Positions 7,809 to 16,661 of a DNA stretch of 64,000 bases are shown piece after piece (position 1 is the first letter of the stretch; each line of letters begins with the position of its first letter). Under the pieces are notes generated by a model. That model was not told the DNA's origin and made no database searches. It saw nothing but the letters and a program-made list of their open reading frames with translations. Source of the stretch: Prado023 sp963798745 (GTDB taxonomy: Bacteria; Actinomycetota; Actinomycetes; S36-B12; CAIYMF01); contig CAWCUF010000005.1 of assembly GCA_963798745.1 (NCBI GenBank), positions 191,167 through 255,166 of the forward strand, written 5' to 3'. The position numbers were made by a program, and so were the translations under genes.

Positions 7809-9641
7809 CTATGAGGCGTACATCGCCTCGATCTCGTCGGAGAAGTGCTCCTCGACCACCTTGCGCTTGACCTTCAGGCTGGCGGTCAGCTCACCGCTCT
7901 CCTCGGAGAGGTCGCGGTCGAGGACCGTGAACTTCTTGATGGTCTCCCAGCGATTGAGCCGCGAGTTGAGCTGGTCGATCGAGGCCTCAATGTTGGCCCG
8001 GACCTCCGGGCTCTGCGACAGGGTCGCGAAATCACCGGTCAGCCCCTTCTCGGCGGCGAACGCAGTCAAAGCATCGGGATCCAGGGAGACCAGCGCCGTG
8101 GCGTAGTTGCGGTTGTTGGCGTGCACCACGAGGTTGGAGGCCAATGCGGACATCGCCTTGAACTGCGCGGCGATCGCGCCAGGGGCGATGTACTTGCCAC
8201 CGGAGGTCTTGACCATGTCCTTCTTGCGGTCGGTGATCTTCAACCGACCGGCCTCGTCGAGGATCCCGATGTCGCCGGTCGCAAGCCAACCACCCTCGAG
8301 CAGGGTCTCGGCGTTGACCTCGGGCAGGTTGCGGTAGCCGCGCATCACGTGCGGACCCCGCAGGAGCACCTCGCCGTCCTCGGCGATCTTCACCTCGGTG
8401 CCGGGGAACGGCTGCCCCACGGTGCCGAACGCCAGGTCATCAGGACGGGTGATGCACGCAGCGGCCGTGTTCTCGGTGAGACCATAGCCCTCGAGGATCG
8501 GCAGACCCGCCGCATCGAACCAGCGCGCCACATCCCCGTTGAGGGCGGCCGAGCCCGAGACGAACAGGCGGACCCGGCCTCCGGTCGCCGCCCGGATCTT
8601 GGAGAAGACCAACTTGTCGGCGATGGCCATCTGCACACCCGCCAACGGTCCGGCGGACTTGCCCGCCCGCTGAGCGGCCTTGGTCTTGATCCCGGTGTCG
8701 AAGGCCCAGGTGAAGATCTTGGCCTTGAGGCCGCCCGCAGCCATCGTGCGGGAGTTGGCGCCCTGGTAGATCTTCTCGAAGATGCGGGGCACGCCGGCCA
8801 TGAGGGTCGGCTGCAGAGCGGCCAGGTTCTCGGCGATCTTGGGCACGCGACCGTCGGTCGCGGTGGTGAACCCCAGCTGGTACTGCGCGGAGAGCAGCAC
8901 CTTGCCGAACACGTGCGCCAGCGGCAACCAGAGGAAGTGCAGGTCGTCGGGCTCGATGATCTGCAGGGCCTCGATGCTCGCGCCCTCGAACACCCAGCAG
9001 CGGTGCGGCAACTCCACACCCTTGGGCCGACCCGTCGTGCCGGAGGTGTAGATCATCGTCGCCAGCGACTCGCTGTTCAGCTGGCTGACCCGCTCCTCGA
9101 TGGCGGTGGGCGCCTCGCTGAGCTTGGCTTCGCCGAGGTCACGCAGTTGCGACCAGCTGAGGACGAAGTCGCCGTCCCCGGCGCCGTCGATCAGGATGAT
9201 CTTCTCCAGCCGCGGCAGTTGGTCGCGCTGGTTCAGCGCCTTGTCCGCCTGGTTCTGGTTCTCAGCCACGAGGAAGCGCGCGCCGGAGTCGGCCAGGATG
9301 TAGCCGAAGTCGTCGTCCCCGGTGCTCGGGTAGATCGTGGTGTTGGCCCCACCGGCGAGCATCACGGCGCCGTCGGCGAAGATCCACTCCGTGCGGGTGT
9401 TCGAGGCGATCGCGACCCGCTCCTCGAGCTCGAGGCCCAGGGCCAGCAGCCCGGCACCGAGCTTCATCATCTCGTCCCCGGCCTCCCGCCAGGTGTGCTT
9501 GACCGACCAGGAGTCATCGGCGCCGGGCGAGATGAAGGCCAACTCGTCGGGACTCGCGGCAACCCGATCGAGGATCGCTCGCGCCAGGGTGTCGGCGTGC
9601 GGGGGCAGTGGGGTGCTCAGGGATCCACTGGTCGTGGGCAT
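7809..9641 (-). CDS. Long-chain fatty acid--CoA ligase (FadD15-type), copy 1
   Basis: AMP-forming acyl-CoA synthetase that activates fatty acids to acyl-CoA via acyl-AMP. The 610-aa product shows the P-loop motif TMIYTSGTTGRPKGVELPH, the EGYGLTENTAAACI adenine-binding motif, TGDIGILDEAGRLKITDRKKD, and the C-terminal KTSGGKYIAPGAI. I used the ATG at 9639-9641, which gives the same N-terminus (PTTSGSLSTPLPPHADTLA) as its neighbour. The gene at 9823-11655 is a tandem paralogue of identical length. The fatty acid preference cannot be told from sequence. Confidence 0.93.
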   Translation of the reverse strand: MPTTSGSLSTPLPPHADTLARAILDRVAASPDELAFISPGADDSWSVKHTWREAGDEMMKLGAGLLALGLELEERVAIASNTRTEWIFADGAVMLAGGANTTIYPSTGDDDFGYILADSGARFLVAENQNQADKALNQRDQLPRLEKIILIDGAGDGDFVLSWSQLRDLGEAKLSEAPTAIEERVSQLNSESLATMIYTSGTTGRPKGVELPHRCWVFEGASIEALQIIEPDDLHFLWLPLAHVFGKVLLSAQYQLGFTTATDGRVPKIAENLAALQPTLMAGVPRIFEKIYQGANSRTMAAGGLKAKIFTWAFDTGIKTKAAQRAGKSAGPLAGVQMAIADKLVFSKIRAATGGRVRLFVSGSAALNGDVARWFDAAGLPILEGYGLTENTAAACITRPDDLAFGTVGQPFPGTEVKIAEDGEVLLRGPHVMRGYRNLPEVNAETLLEGGWLATGDIGILDEAGRLKITDRKKDMVKTSGGKYIAPGAIAAQFKAMSALASNLVVHANNRNYATALVSLDPDALTAFAAEKGLTGDFATLSQSPEVRANIEASIDQLNSRLNRWETIKKFTVLDRDLSEESGELTASLKVKRKVVEEHFSDEIEAMYAS

Positions 9642-9770
9642 TGCGGGCCTCCAGGGGCTCGTGGACGGGTCATGGACGAGGCGGCACGGGTCTTCGCATA
9701 GCAGTGTGACGTAGGACACTACCTGTTCACCACCGGGGCGAACGTCCGGGGTCGACCCGTGGCGGAACGC

Positions 9771-9807
9771 CAGATCGGGCCCCCGCGTGCGGCAGCGGCC
9801 CGATCTG
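9771..9807 (-). terminator. Terminator hairpin after acyl-CoA ligase copy 2
   Basis: Perfect 11-bp arms CAGATCGGGCC and GGCCCGATCTG enclose a 15-nt loop, 16 nt past the stop of the downstream-running ligase gene. This separates the two ligase transcription units. Confidence 0.75.
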
Positions 9808-9822
9808 AGGTGGTGCGAGGTT

Positions 9823-11655
9823 TCAGTTGGCGTACATCTTCTCGATCTCGTCGGAGAAGTGCTCCTCGACGATCTTGCGCTTGACCTTCAGGCTCGCGGT
9901 CAGTTCGCCCTTCTCCTCGGAGAGGTCGCGGTCCAGGATCGTGAACTTCTTGATCGTCTCCCAGCGGTTCAGCGAGGCGTTGAGCTGGTCGATCGACGCC
10001 TGGACGTTGGCCCGAACCTCCGCCGACTGCGACAGCGTCGCGAAGTCGCCGCTGAGGTTGTGGGCTGCGGCGAACGCCTGCAGGGCGTCGGGGTCCAGCG
10101 AGACCAGGGCAGTGGCGAAGTTGCGATTGTTGGCGTGCACCACGAGGTTGGAGGCCAATGCGGACATCGCCTTGAACTGCGCGGCGATCGCACCAGGGGC
10201 GATGTACTTGCCACCGGAGGTCTTGACCATGTCCTTCTTGCGGTCGGTGATCTTCAACCGACCGTGCTCGTCGAGGATCCCGATGTCGCCGGTCGCAAGC
10301 CAGCCACCCTCGAGCAGGGTCTCGGCGTTGGCTTCGGGATTGTTGCGGTAGCCGCGCATGACGTGCGGACCGCGCAGGAGCACCTCGCCGTCCTCGGCGA
10401 TCTTGATCTCGGTGCCGGGGAATGGTTGGCCGATCGTCCCGAAGGCGATGTCATCCGGGCGCGTGATGGCCGCGGCGGCGGTGTTCTCGGTCAGGCCGTA
10501 GCCCTCGAGGATCGGCAGGCCGGCGGCATCGAACCAGCGTGCGACGTCGCCGTTGAGAGCAGCCGAGCCCGACACCAGCAGGCGGATGTTGCCGCCGGTG
10601 AGCTCCTTGATCTTGGAGAACACCAGCTTCTCGGCCAGCGCCATCTGGATACCGGCCAGCGGTCCGCCGGACTTGCCTGCCCGCTGGGCAGCCTTGATGT
10701 TGGCCGAGGTGCCGAAGGCCCAGTTGAAGATCTTGGCCTTCGCCCCGCCGCCAGCCTGAGCCTTGGCGTTGGCACCCTGGTAGATCTTCTCGAAGATGCG
10801 CGGCACGCCGATCATTACGCTGGGCTTGATGACACCCAGGTTCTCCACGATCCTTGGGACCCGGCCGTCGGTCGCGGTCTGGAAGCCGATCTGGTACTGC
10901 GCGGCGATGAGAACCTTGCCGAAGACGTGCGACAACGGCAGCCAGAGGAGCTGCAGGTCTTCGGGGGCGATGATGTCCAGCGCCTGGATGCTGGCACCCT
11001 CGAACACCCAGCAGCGGTGCGGCAGTTCGACGCCCTTGGGCCGGCCGGTGGTCCCGGAGGTGTAGATCACCGTGGCCAGGGACTCCGAGGTGAGCTGGGA
11101 GATCCGCTCCTCGATGGCCTTGGGCTCGTCCTTGAGCTTCGCGACGCCGAGCTCCTTGAGCTGCTCCCAACTGATGATGAACTCGCCATCGCCCTCCCCG
11201 TCGATCAGGACGATCTTCTCCAGCGCGGGCAGCTGGTCGCGCTGGTGCAGGGCCTTGTCGGCCTGCTTGCGGTCCTCGGCGATCAGGAACCGGGATCCCG
11301 AGTCGGCCAGGATGTAGCCGAAGTCGTCGTCGGAGGTCGTCGGGTAGATCGTGGTGTTCGCCCCACCGGCGAGCATCACGGCGCCGTCGGCGAAGATCCA
11401 CTCGGTGCGGGTGCTGCTGGCGATCGCGACGCGGTCCTCGAGCTGCACCCCCAGTGCGAGCAGGCCGGCGCCCAGCTTCATCATCTCGTCGCCGGCCTCA
11501 CGCCACGTGTGCTTCACCGACCACGAGTCGTCGCGGCCCGGGGACAGGAAGGCCTGCTTGTCCGGAGTCGCAGCCAGGCGGTCGAGGATCGAGCGGGACA
11601 GGGTGTCGGCGTGCGGCGGGATGGGCGTGCTCAGTGAGCCGCTTGTGGTGGGCAT
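9823..11655 (-). CDS. Long-chain fatty acid--CoA ligase (FadD15-type), copy 2
   Basis: Tandem paralogue of the neighbouring ligase, also 610 aa and with the same motifs: TVIYTSGTTGRPKGVELPH, EGYGLTENTAAAAI, TGDIGILDEHGRLKI and KTSGGKYIAPGAI. The two proteins differ by scattered substitutions, mostly in the N-terminal domain and around residues 300-340, so the acyl pockets may differ. About 200 bp of the C-terminal coding region is nearly identical at the DNA level (see findings). The ATG at 11653-11655 is chosen because both paralogues start with PTTSGSLSTP. A hairpin follows its stop. Confidence 0.93.
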   Translation of the reverse strand: MPTTSGSLSTPIPPHADTLSRSILDRLAATPDKQAFLSPGRDDSWSVKHTWREAGDEMMKLGAGLLALGVQLEDRVAIASSTRTEWIFADGAVMLAGGANTTIYPTTSDDDFGYILADSGSRFLIAEDRKQADKALHQRDQLPALEKIVLIDGEGDGEFIISWEQLKELGVAKLKDEPKAIEERISQLTSESLATVIYTSGTTGRPKGVELPHRCWVFEGASIQALDIIAPEDLQLLWLPLSHVFGKVLIAAQYQIGFQTATDGRVPRIVENLGVIKPSVMIGVPRIFEKIYQGANAKAQAGGGAKAKIFNWAFGTSANIKAAQRAGKSGGPLAGIQMALAEKLVFSKIKELTGGNIRLLVSGSAALNGDVARWFDAAGLPILEGYGLTENTAAAAITRPDDIAFGTIGQPFPGTEIKIAEDGEVLLRGPHVMRGYRNNPEANAETLLEGGWLATGDIGILDEHGRLKITDRKKDMVKTSGGKYIAPGAIAAQFKAMSALASNLVVHANNRNFATALVSLDPDALQAFAAAHNLSGDFATLSQSAEVRANVQASIDQLNASLNRWETIKKFTILDRDLSEEKGELTASLKVKRKIVEEHFSDEIEKMYAN

Positions 11656-11795
11656 CTGCAGGGCCTCCAGGGCGATGGTGAACGGGGACGTGCTGGGAGT
11701 GTGACCTCTGTTACTCTTCCCGACCCCCGCCCACGGGTCAAGCGGGACGGGCCCGAAAACCCCGATGCACACGGCCAATCCGGCGTACGCGGACC

Positions 11796-11818
11796 CTGTG
11801 GCCCGGTCCTGGCCACAG
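11796..11818 (-). terminator. Terminator-like hairpin after lepA
   Basis: CTGTGGCC-CGGTCCT-GGCCACAG is a perfect 8-bp stem about 30 nt past the lepA stop. Confidence 0.55.
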
Positions 11819-11849
11819 TTCGCAGCGGCCGCGGGCTCGGCGGCGTCCG

Positions 11850-13712
11850 TCAGCCTGAGGACCGGGGCTTGGCGCCCTGCTCGCCCTCGGTGTTCAGGGC
11901 AGCGATGAAAGCCTCCTGGGGGATCTCGACCCGACCCACCATCTTCATCCGCTTCTTGCCCTCCTTCTGCTTCTCGAGCAGCTTGCGCTTGCGGCTGATG
12001 TCACCGCCGTAGCACTTGGCCAGCACGTCCTTGCGCATCGCGCGCACGCTCTCGCGGGCGATCACCCGGGCCCCGATCGCGGCCTGGATGGGCACCTCGA
12101 ACTGCTGGCGCGGGATCAACTCCTTGAGCTTGCCGGCCATCGCGACCCCGTAGGCGTAGGCCTTGTCACGGTGCACGATCGCGGAGAACGCGTCCACCGG
12201 CTCGCCGTGCAGCAGGATGTCCACCTTGACCAGGTCCGCGACCTGCTCGCCGGTCGTCTCGTAGTCCAGGGATGCATAGCCCCGGGTCCGGGACTTCAGG
12301 GCGTCGAAGAAGTCGAAGACGATCTCGGCCAGCGGCAGCGTGTAGCGCAGTTCGACGCGGGATTCGGACAGGTAGTCCATGCCCAGCAGGCTGCCGCGGC
12401 GGGACTGGCAGAGCTCCATGATCGCGCCCACGTATTCCGTGGGGCTCAGGATCGTGGCGCGCACGATCGGCTCGCGGACCTCGGCGATCTTGCCGATCGG
12501 GTACTCCGAGGGGTTGGTGACCACGATCGCGCGGCCGTCGTCGAGGGTCACGTCGTAGACCACGTTGGGCATGGTGGAGATCAGGTCGAGGTCGAACTCC
12601 CGCTCGAGGCGCTCGCGGACGATCTCCAGATGCAGCAGGCCGAGGAACCCGCACCGGAAGCCGAAGCCCAGCGCCGCGGAGGTCTCGGGCTCGTAGACCA
12701 GGGCGGCGTCGTTGAGCTTGAGGCGGTCCAGCGCGTCGCGCAGCAGTGGGTAGTCCGAGCCGTCGATCGGGTAGAGACCGGAGAACACCATCGGCTTGGG
12801 ATCGCGGTAGCCGCCGAGGGCCTGGGTGGCACCGGTCTTGACGTTCGCGGCCGTGACGGTGTCCCCGACCCGGCTCTGCCGCACGTCCTTGACGCCGGTG
12901 ATCAGGTAGCCGACCTCGCCGGCGCCGATCCCTGCGGCCGGGGCGGGCTCCGGGGAGATCACGCCGACCTCGAGCATCTCGTGGTGGGCGCCGGTGCTCA
13001 TCATCACGATGCGCTCGCGGGTGGACAGGTGGCCGTCGACGACCCGGACGTAGGTGACCACGCCGCGGTAGGTGTCATAGACCGAGTCGAAGATCAGGGC
13101 GCGGGCCGGGGCGCTGGCGTCACCTGCGGGCGCCGGCACCAGGCGCACGACCTCGTCGAGCAGTTCGGCGACCCCGGCGCCCGTCTTGGCACTGACCTGC
13201 AGGACGTCCTCGGGGTCGCAGCCGATGATGTGCGCCAGTTCGGCGGCGTAGCGCTCAGGTTGGGCTGCGGGCAGGTCGATCTTGTTCAGGACCGGGATGA
13301 TCGCCAGGTCGTTGTCCAGGGCCAGGTACAGGTTGGCCAGGGTCTGGGCCTCGATGCCCTGCGCGGCGTCGACCAGCAGGATCGCGCCCTCGCAGGCGGC
13401 CAGGCTGCGCGAGACCTCGTAGGTGAAGTCGACGTGACCGGGGGTGTCGATCAGGTTCAGGACGTAGTCGACGCCGTCGCTTGCCACGTAGGGCAGGCGG
13501 ACCGCCTGGCTCTTGATCGTGATGCCGCGCTCACGCTCGATGTCCATCCGGTCCAGGTACTGGGCGCGCATCGTGCGACCGTCGACCACACCGGTGAGCT
13601 GCAGCATCCGGTCGGCCAGCGTCGACTTGCCGTGGTCGATGTGCGCGATGATGCAGAAGTTGCGGATGATCGACTGATCGGTCGATCCGGGGGCGGGCGG
13701 CACGGGGACCAT
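11850..13712 (-). CDS. lepA: Elongation factor 4 (LepA)
   Basis: Ribosome-associated translational GTPase that binds stalled or misarranged ribosomes. The 620-aa length is normal. The G domain shows IIAHIDHGKSTLADRML (G1), RGITIKSQ (G2), DTPGHVDF (G3) and NKIDLP (G4); domain II, the domain III/V segments (GFRCGFLGLLHLEIV, AYGVAMAGKLKELIPRQQFEV) and the LepA-specific C-terminal domain ending in KKRMKMVGRVEIPQEAF are all present. The start at 13712 gives a short acidic/proline N-terminus before the G domain. Confidence 0.97.
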   Translation of the reverse strand: MVPVPPAPGSTDQSIIRNFCIIAHIDHGKSTLADRMLQLTGVVDGRTMRAQYLDRMDIERERGITIKSQAVRLPYVASDGVDYVLNLIDTPGHVDFTYEVSRSLAACEGAILLVDAAQGIEAQTLANLYLALDNDLAIIPVLNKIDLPAAQPERYAAELAHIIGCDPEDVLQVSAKTGAGVAELLDEVVRLVPAPAGDASAPARALIFDSVYDTYRGVVTYVRVVDGHLSTRERIVMMSTGAHHEMLEVGVISPEPAPAAGIGAGEVGYLITGVKDVRQSRVGDTVTAANVKTGATQALGGYRDPKPMVFSGLYPIDGSDYPLLRDALDRLKLNDAALVYEPETSAALGFGFRCGFLGLLHLEIVRERLEREFDLDLISTMPNVVYDVTLDDGRAIVVTNPSEYPIGKIAEVREPIVRATILSPTEYVGAIMELCQSRRGSLLGMDYLSESRVELRYTLPLAEIVFDFFDALKSRTRGYASLDYETTGEQVADLVKVDILLHGEPVDAFSAIVHRDKAYAYGVAMAGKLKELIPRQQFEVPIQAAIGARVIARESVRAMRKDVLAKCYGGDISRKRKLLEKQKEGKKRMKMVGRVEIPQEAFIAALNTEGEQGAKPRSSG

Positions 13713-13788
13713 GTTCCCACAGCGCGGCGGGGCGCGGTTGCATCCGCGTGGTCACGGCCCGGGGGTCCGCACCAGGTGTGGCCGCCGC

Positions 13789-14115
13789 CTACTTGTCGGT
13801 GGCCTCGATCGAGTCGACGATCTGCTCGGCCAACTCCTCGGCCTCCGCATCCACCTGTGCTGCGAACGTGTCGTCGACTGCGTCCGGGCTGTCGAGGTCG
13901 GCCATCCCGGCCTGGAAGTCTGCATCGGCCTCGGGAGCCGGCGTCGACGGGGCCCACTTGTGCTCGACCGGGTCCTGCGACTTGGACCCGGCGCGGCGCC
14001 AGACGAAGAAGCCGGCACCGGCGACCAACGCCGCCACCAGCGCCCCGAGCAGTGCGCGGACGCCGCGATGGCTCGACGCCGACGCGGCCAGTTCGACCGG
14101 ATTGCTGTGTCCCAT
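13789..14115 (-). CDS. Small single-pass membrane protein of unknown function
   Basis: A 108-aa protein: short N-terminal region, one transmembrane helix (VRALLGALVAALVAGAGFFVWRR at about residues 19-40, shown here only by its ends) and an acidic, Asp/Glu-rich C-terminal tail. A strong GGAGGTG ribosome binding site precedes the ATG at 14113-14115. It lies between rpsT and lepA on the same strand. I do not recognise a family. The acidic tail resembles the small membrane proteins often found beside rpsT in actinobacteria. Confidence 0.65.
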   Translation of the reverse strand: MGHSNPVELAASASSHRGVRALLGALVAALVAGAGFFVWRRAGSKSQDPVEHKWAPSTPAPEADADFQAGMADLDSPDAVDDTFAAQVDAEAEELAEQIVDSIEATDK

Positions 14116-14239
14116 GGTGCACCTCCGTGCGCCGCAGGCGGCTGCGCCTGGATGTCCCCACGGGCTGGGGACCTCGCCAGCCACGATAGCGGTCCGGACA
14201 TGACGAAGCGCCACCCGCGGCACGGATGGCGCTCACGCG

Positions 14240-14260
14240 GCCGACGGGGCAGCCGTCGGC
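14240..14260 (-). terminator. Terminator hairpin after rpsT
   Basis: GCCGACGG-GGCAG-CCGTCGGC forms a perfect 8-bp stem just past the rpsT stop codon. Confidence 0.7.
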
Positions 14261-14267
14261 GGGTTGA

Positions 14268-14528
14268 TCAGAGGGCTGCGGCCTGCTTCTGGATCGCGGA
14301 CTTGCGATTCGCGGCCTGGTTCTTGTGGATGACGCCCTTGCTCGCTGCCTTGTCCAGTTGGCGGGAGGCGACCCGGGCGTACTCCCGGGCGCTTTCGACA
14401 TCACCAGCCTGGGCAGCCTCGCGGAACCTGCGGACCGAGGTCTTCAGGCTCGAGCTGACCGCCTTGTTGCGCTGGCGGGCCTTCTCGTTGGTCTTGATGC
14501 GCTTGAGCTGCGACTTGATGTTCGCCAC
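14268..14528 (-). CDS. rpsT: 30S ribosomal protein S20
   Basis: Primary-binding 16S rRNA protein of the small subunit. The 86-aa product has the family start MANIKSQLKRIKTNEKARQR, a Lys/Arg-rich two-helix body and the typical end GVIHKNQAANRKSAIQKQA. It is monocistronic in appearance, with a terminator hairpin directly after it. Confidence 0.97.
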   Translation of the reverse strand: MANIKSQLKRIKTNEKARQRNKAVSSSLKTSVRRFREAAQAGDVESAREYARVASRQLDKAASKGVIHKNQAANRKSAIQKQAAAL

Positions 14529-14743
14529 GTGGTCAGCCTTCGTCTTCCTGGTCCGGGATGCGATCAGCCCTCGACGGGGTGTTCGCGCAGGTCTGTAGCC
14601 GCCTTCGGCAGGCGGGCAGGTGCTCAGGATACCGGACTACCCCCGGTGCTGACCAAATCCGCGCTGGAGCGGGGTGCGCCTGGCCCGAGGTGACCGCGCC
14701 CGGCGGACCGCGCACGGCGGACCGCCGCCAGGAGACGGGGTGC

Positions 14744-15256
14744 TCATGTCGGCGGTAGCACGTCGACCAGGGCGGACCCGCTGCCAGCCTGGGTGTGCGG
14801 AACCACACTGAGCGTGCCGTCGGTCTCGAGCACCACGGCGGCAACCAGCTCCAGGGCACCGAACCCGGCGGAACGCACAGCCTGACGCACCTCCTCGGGC
14901 GCGATGCGTTCGGCGCGCAGGGGCTCAGCGAGCATGGCGCCGTCGCGCAGCAGCAGTTGGGGCTCGGCCTTGACGAGTCGGCGTACCGCCGAGATCCGCA
15001 CCGAGGACCAGGCCACCACGAACTGCAGGCCGACCAGCAGCGCGAGGGCGACCACGCCCTCGGTCAGGCTGACCGACGAGTTGAGCAGGATGGTGGCCAG
15101 GGTGGACCCGAGGGACACGGTCACGACCAGGTCGAAGGCGTTGAGCTTGGCCAGGGTCCGCTTGCCCGACGAGCGCAGGACGAGCACCAGCAGCACGTAC
15201 GCCGCCGACCCGACCGTGAGCACCCGGAGGAGGTCGGACCAGTCGTTCGGAATCAC
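14744..15256 (-). CDS. DUF421 family membrane protein (YetF/YcaP-like)
   Basis: A 170-aa protein with three predicted N-terminal membrane helices (about residues 12-28, 43-62, 67-88) followed by a cytoplasmic DUF421 domain with the typical KRTLAKLNAFDLVVTVSLGS motif and the PQLLLRDGAMLAEPLRAERI strand. The role of the family is not settled; B. subtilis relatives are membrane proteins linked to envelope stress. The start is a GTG at 15254-15256. Confidence 0.85.
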   Translation of the reverse strand: MIPNDWSDLLRVLTVGSAAYVLLVLVLRSSGKRTLAKLNAFDLVVTVSLGSTLATILLNSSVSLTEGVVALALLVGLQFVVAWSSVRISAVRRLVKAEPQLLLRDGAMLAEPLRAERIAPEEVRQAVRSAGFGALELVAAVVLETDGTLSVVPHTQAGSGSALVDVLPPT

Positions 15257-15306
15257 ACGGCCACCTACCCGAATCGCCAGCCGGGCATACCGGGACTAGG
15301 GACACC

Positions 15307-16410
15307 TCAGGCCTGGGAGCGGCCCCCGGGGTGCGGGTGCCGGTGATCGCTCCAGCCCACGGTGTCGATCACGAACGCCTCGAGTGCACGCGCCTTCTGC
15401 GCCTGCTCCAGGCTCTCCCCCGGTCGCAATCCGCCCTTGACCTGGGCATCCACGTCAGCCAGGTGCGTGACCGAATCGGCCAGTTGCGCGTGCTCCCAGG
15501 ACGACGCGGCGGCGCGCAGCGCGCGGACCTTGAAGGGTGGAACCCCGGCCAGCCGGGCGACCTCGGCCTCGGCCATCCCTCGAGGGGTGCCCGCCGCCTT
15601 TACCATGGCCCGAAGGCCGGAGGCCAGCGCTGCGACCGCGCCGACTCCGCTGAGCGTCTGGCTGTTCATCCCCCAGCGCAGGCGTTGCAGGGCGTGCACG
15701 GCGTGTCCCTCCCAGACCGCGTCCGCGAGTTGGAAGCCGCTGACCTCGGCAACGCCGGCGAACGTGGCGGACACGTCAGCGGCGTCGATCGGGTCGTCCT
15801 GGTTGTCGGCCATCAGTTGTTCGAGGGCTCCGACCAGCAGTGCGATGTCCGAGCCCAACGCCATCACCAGCGCGTCGACGCCGTCCGGGGTGATCCGGCG
15901 ACCGGACTGGCGGGCCTGCGCCTCAAGGAACTCCCGGGTGGGCCGGCCCCGTTTGACCTCGGCGCACGAGATCTCGGCAACGCCACCGGGCACCGCGAGC
16001 GCGCGCAGACCATCGAGCACCTTGCGGTTGCGCACCCCGGCGTGCAGGGCCACCACCCAGGTGTCGGCCGGCAGGTCGAGCAGGCCGGCCCGCAGGGTGG
16101 CCAGGACCGGTTCGCCGGCGTCCACGAGGTTGCTGATCACCACCACCGCGGAGCCGCCGAACAGGGATGGCGAGAGGGCGGTGAGCAGTTCGCCCTGCGC
16201 GCCTGCGTCCAGGGCATCGACCTCGCGACGCTCCAACTCGGGATCCACGGCGCGAGCAGCCCGTATGACCCGGGCGACCGCCCGACTGATCAGGAACGGC
16301 TCGGCGCCCGTGATCAGCGTGACCGGCGCAGGTGGCCCGCCCGGGCTGGTGGCGGGCGCCCGGGCGGTGGCGGGCGCGGCCGGGGCGGGGCGTCTGGTCT
16401 CGGCGTTCAT
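15307..16410 (-). CDS. holA: DNA polymerase III subunit delta
   Basis: Clamp-loader subunit that opens the beta sliding clamp. The 367-aa product has an Ala/Pro-rich N-terminal leader, then the AAA+-like domain beginning PVTLITGAEPFLISRAVARV, a middle region with RGRPTREFLEAQARQSGRRI, and a C-terminal collar helix bundle (GGLRPGESLEQAQKARALEAF is in the last 40 residues, broken here for length). The ATG at 16408-16410 (MNAETRR) was chosen; an ATG four codons further upstream is also possible. The position next to comEC-comEA and before rpsT is the common actinobacterial order. Confidence 0.92.
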   Translation of the reverse strand: MNAETRRPAPAAPATARAPATSPGGPPAPVTLITGAEPFLISRAVARVIRAARAVDPELERREVDALDAGAQGELLTALSPSLFGGSAVVVISNLVDAGEPVLATLRAGLLDLPADTWVVALHAGVRNRKVLDGLRALAVPGGVAEISCAEVKRGRPTREFLEAQARQSGRRITPDGVDALVMALGSDIALLVGALEQLMADNQDDPIDAADVSATFAGVAEVSGFQLADAVWEGHAVHALQRLRWGMNSQTLSGVGAVAALASGLRAMVKAAGTPRGMAEAEVARLAGVPPFKVRALRAAASSWEHAQLADSVTHLADVDAQVKGGLRPGESLEQAQKARALEAFVIDTVGWSDHRHPHPGGRSQA

Positions 16411-16528
16411 CGGCCACAGCATGCCACGCCGGTCGGACAACTCAGCGGGTGCGCCCTCACCGGCGCCAGCGGGCAGCAGGCCACTCGGGCAGGAGTCCAG
16501 GGGGCCTGTCGTGCACCGCTTGCCCGGT

Positions 16529-16555
16529 GTGTCAGGCGTGTCAGGCGGGTCAGGC
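16529..16555. repeat. 9-bp tandem repeat between holA and comEC
   Basis: Three contiguous units GTGTCAGGC, GTGTCAGGC, GGGTCAGGC lie in the 250-bp gap between comEC and holA; the surrounding sequence holds further degenerate GGTCAG/GGTCGG words. No gene is visible in this gap. Confidence 0.7.
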
Positions 16556-16661
16556 GTGACTCGAGTCAGCCGTGCACGCGGCGGGCGGTCGGGTCAGCTT
16601 CGCCAACCGTGCCAGCCGGCCAGGCGCTCGGTCGGGCGGTCGGTCGGGTCAGCCGCGTCGG

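Noticed and set aside
7845..9701. Long plus-strand open frames (600 aa and more) opposite acyl-CoA ligases, lepA, leuS, valS and rne
   Set aside because: High GC keeps stop codons rare on the opposite strand; the minus-strand (or, for valS, plus-strand) proteins have full family motifs while these have none.
14697..14743. GGCGGACCG repeats after the DUF421 gene as a terminator
   Set aside because: The words are direct rather than inverted and do not form a convincing stem.
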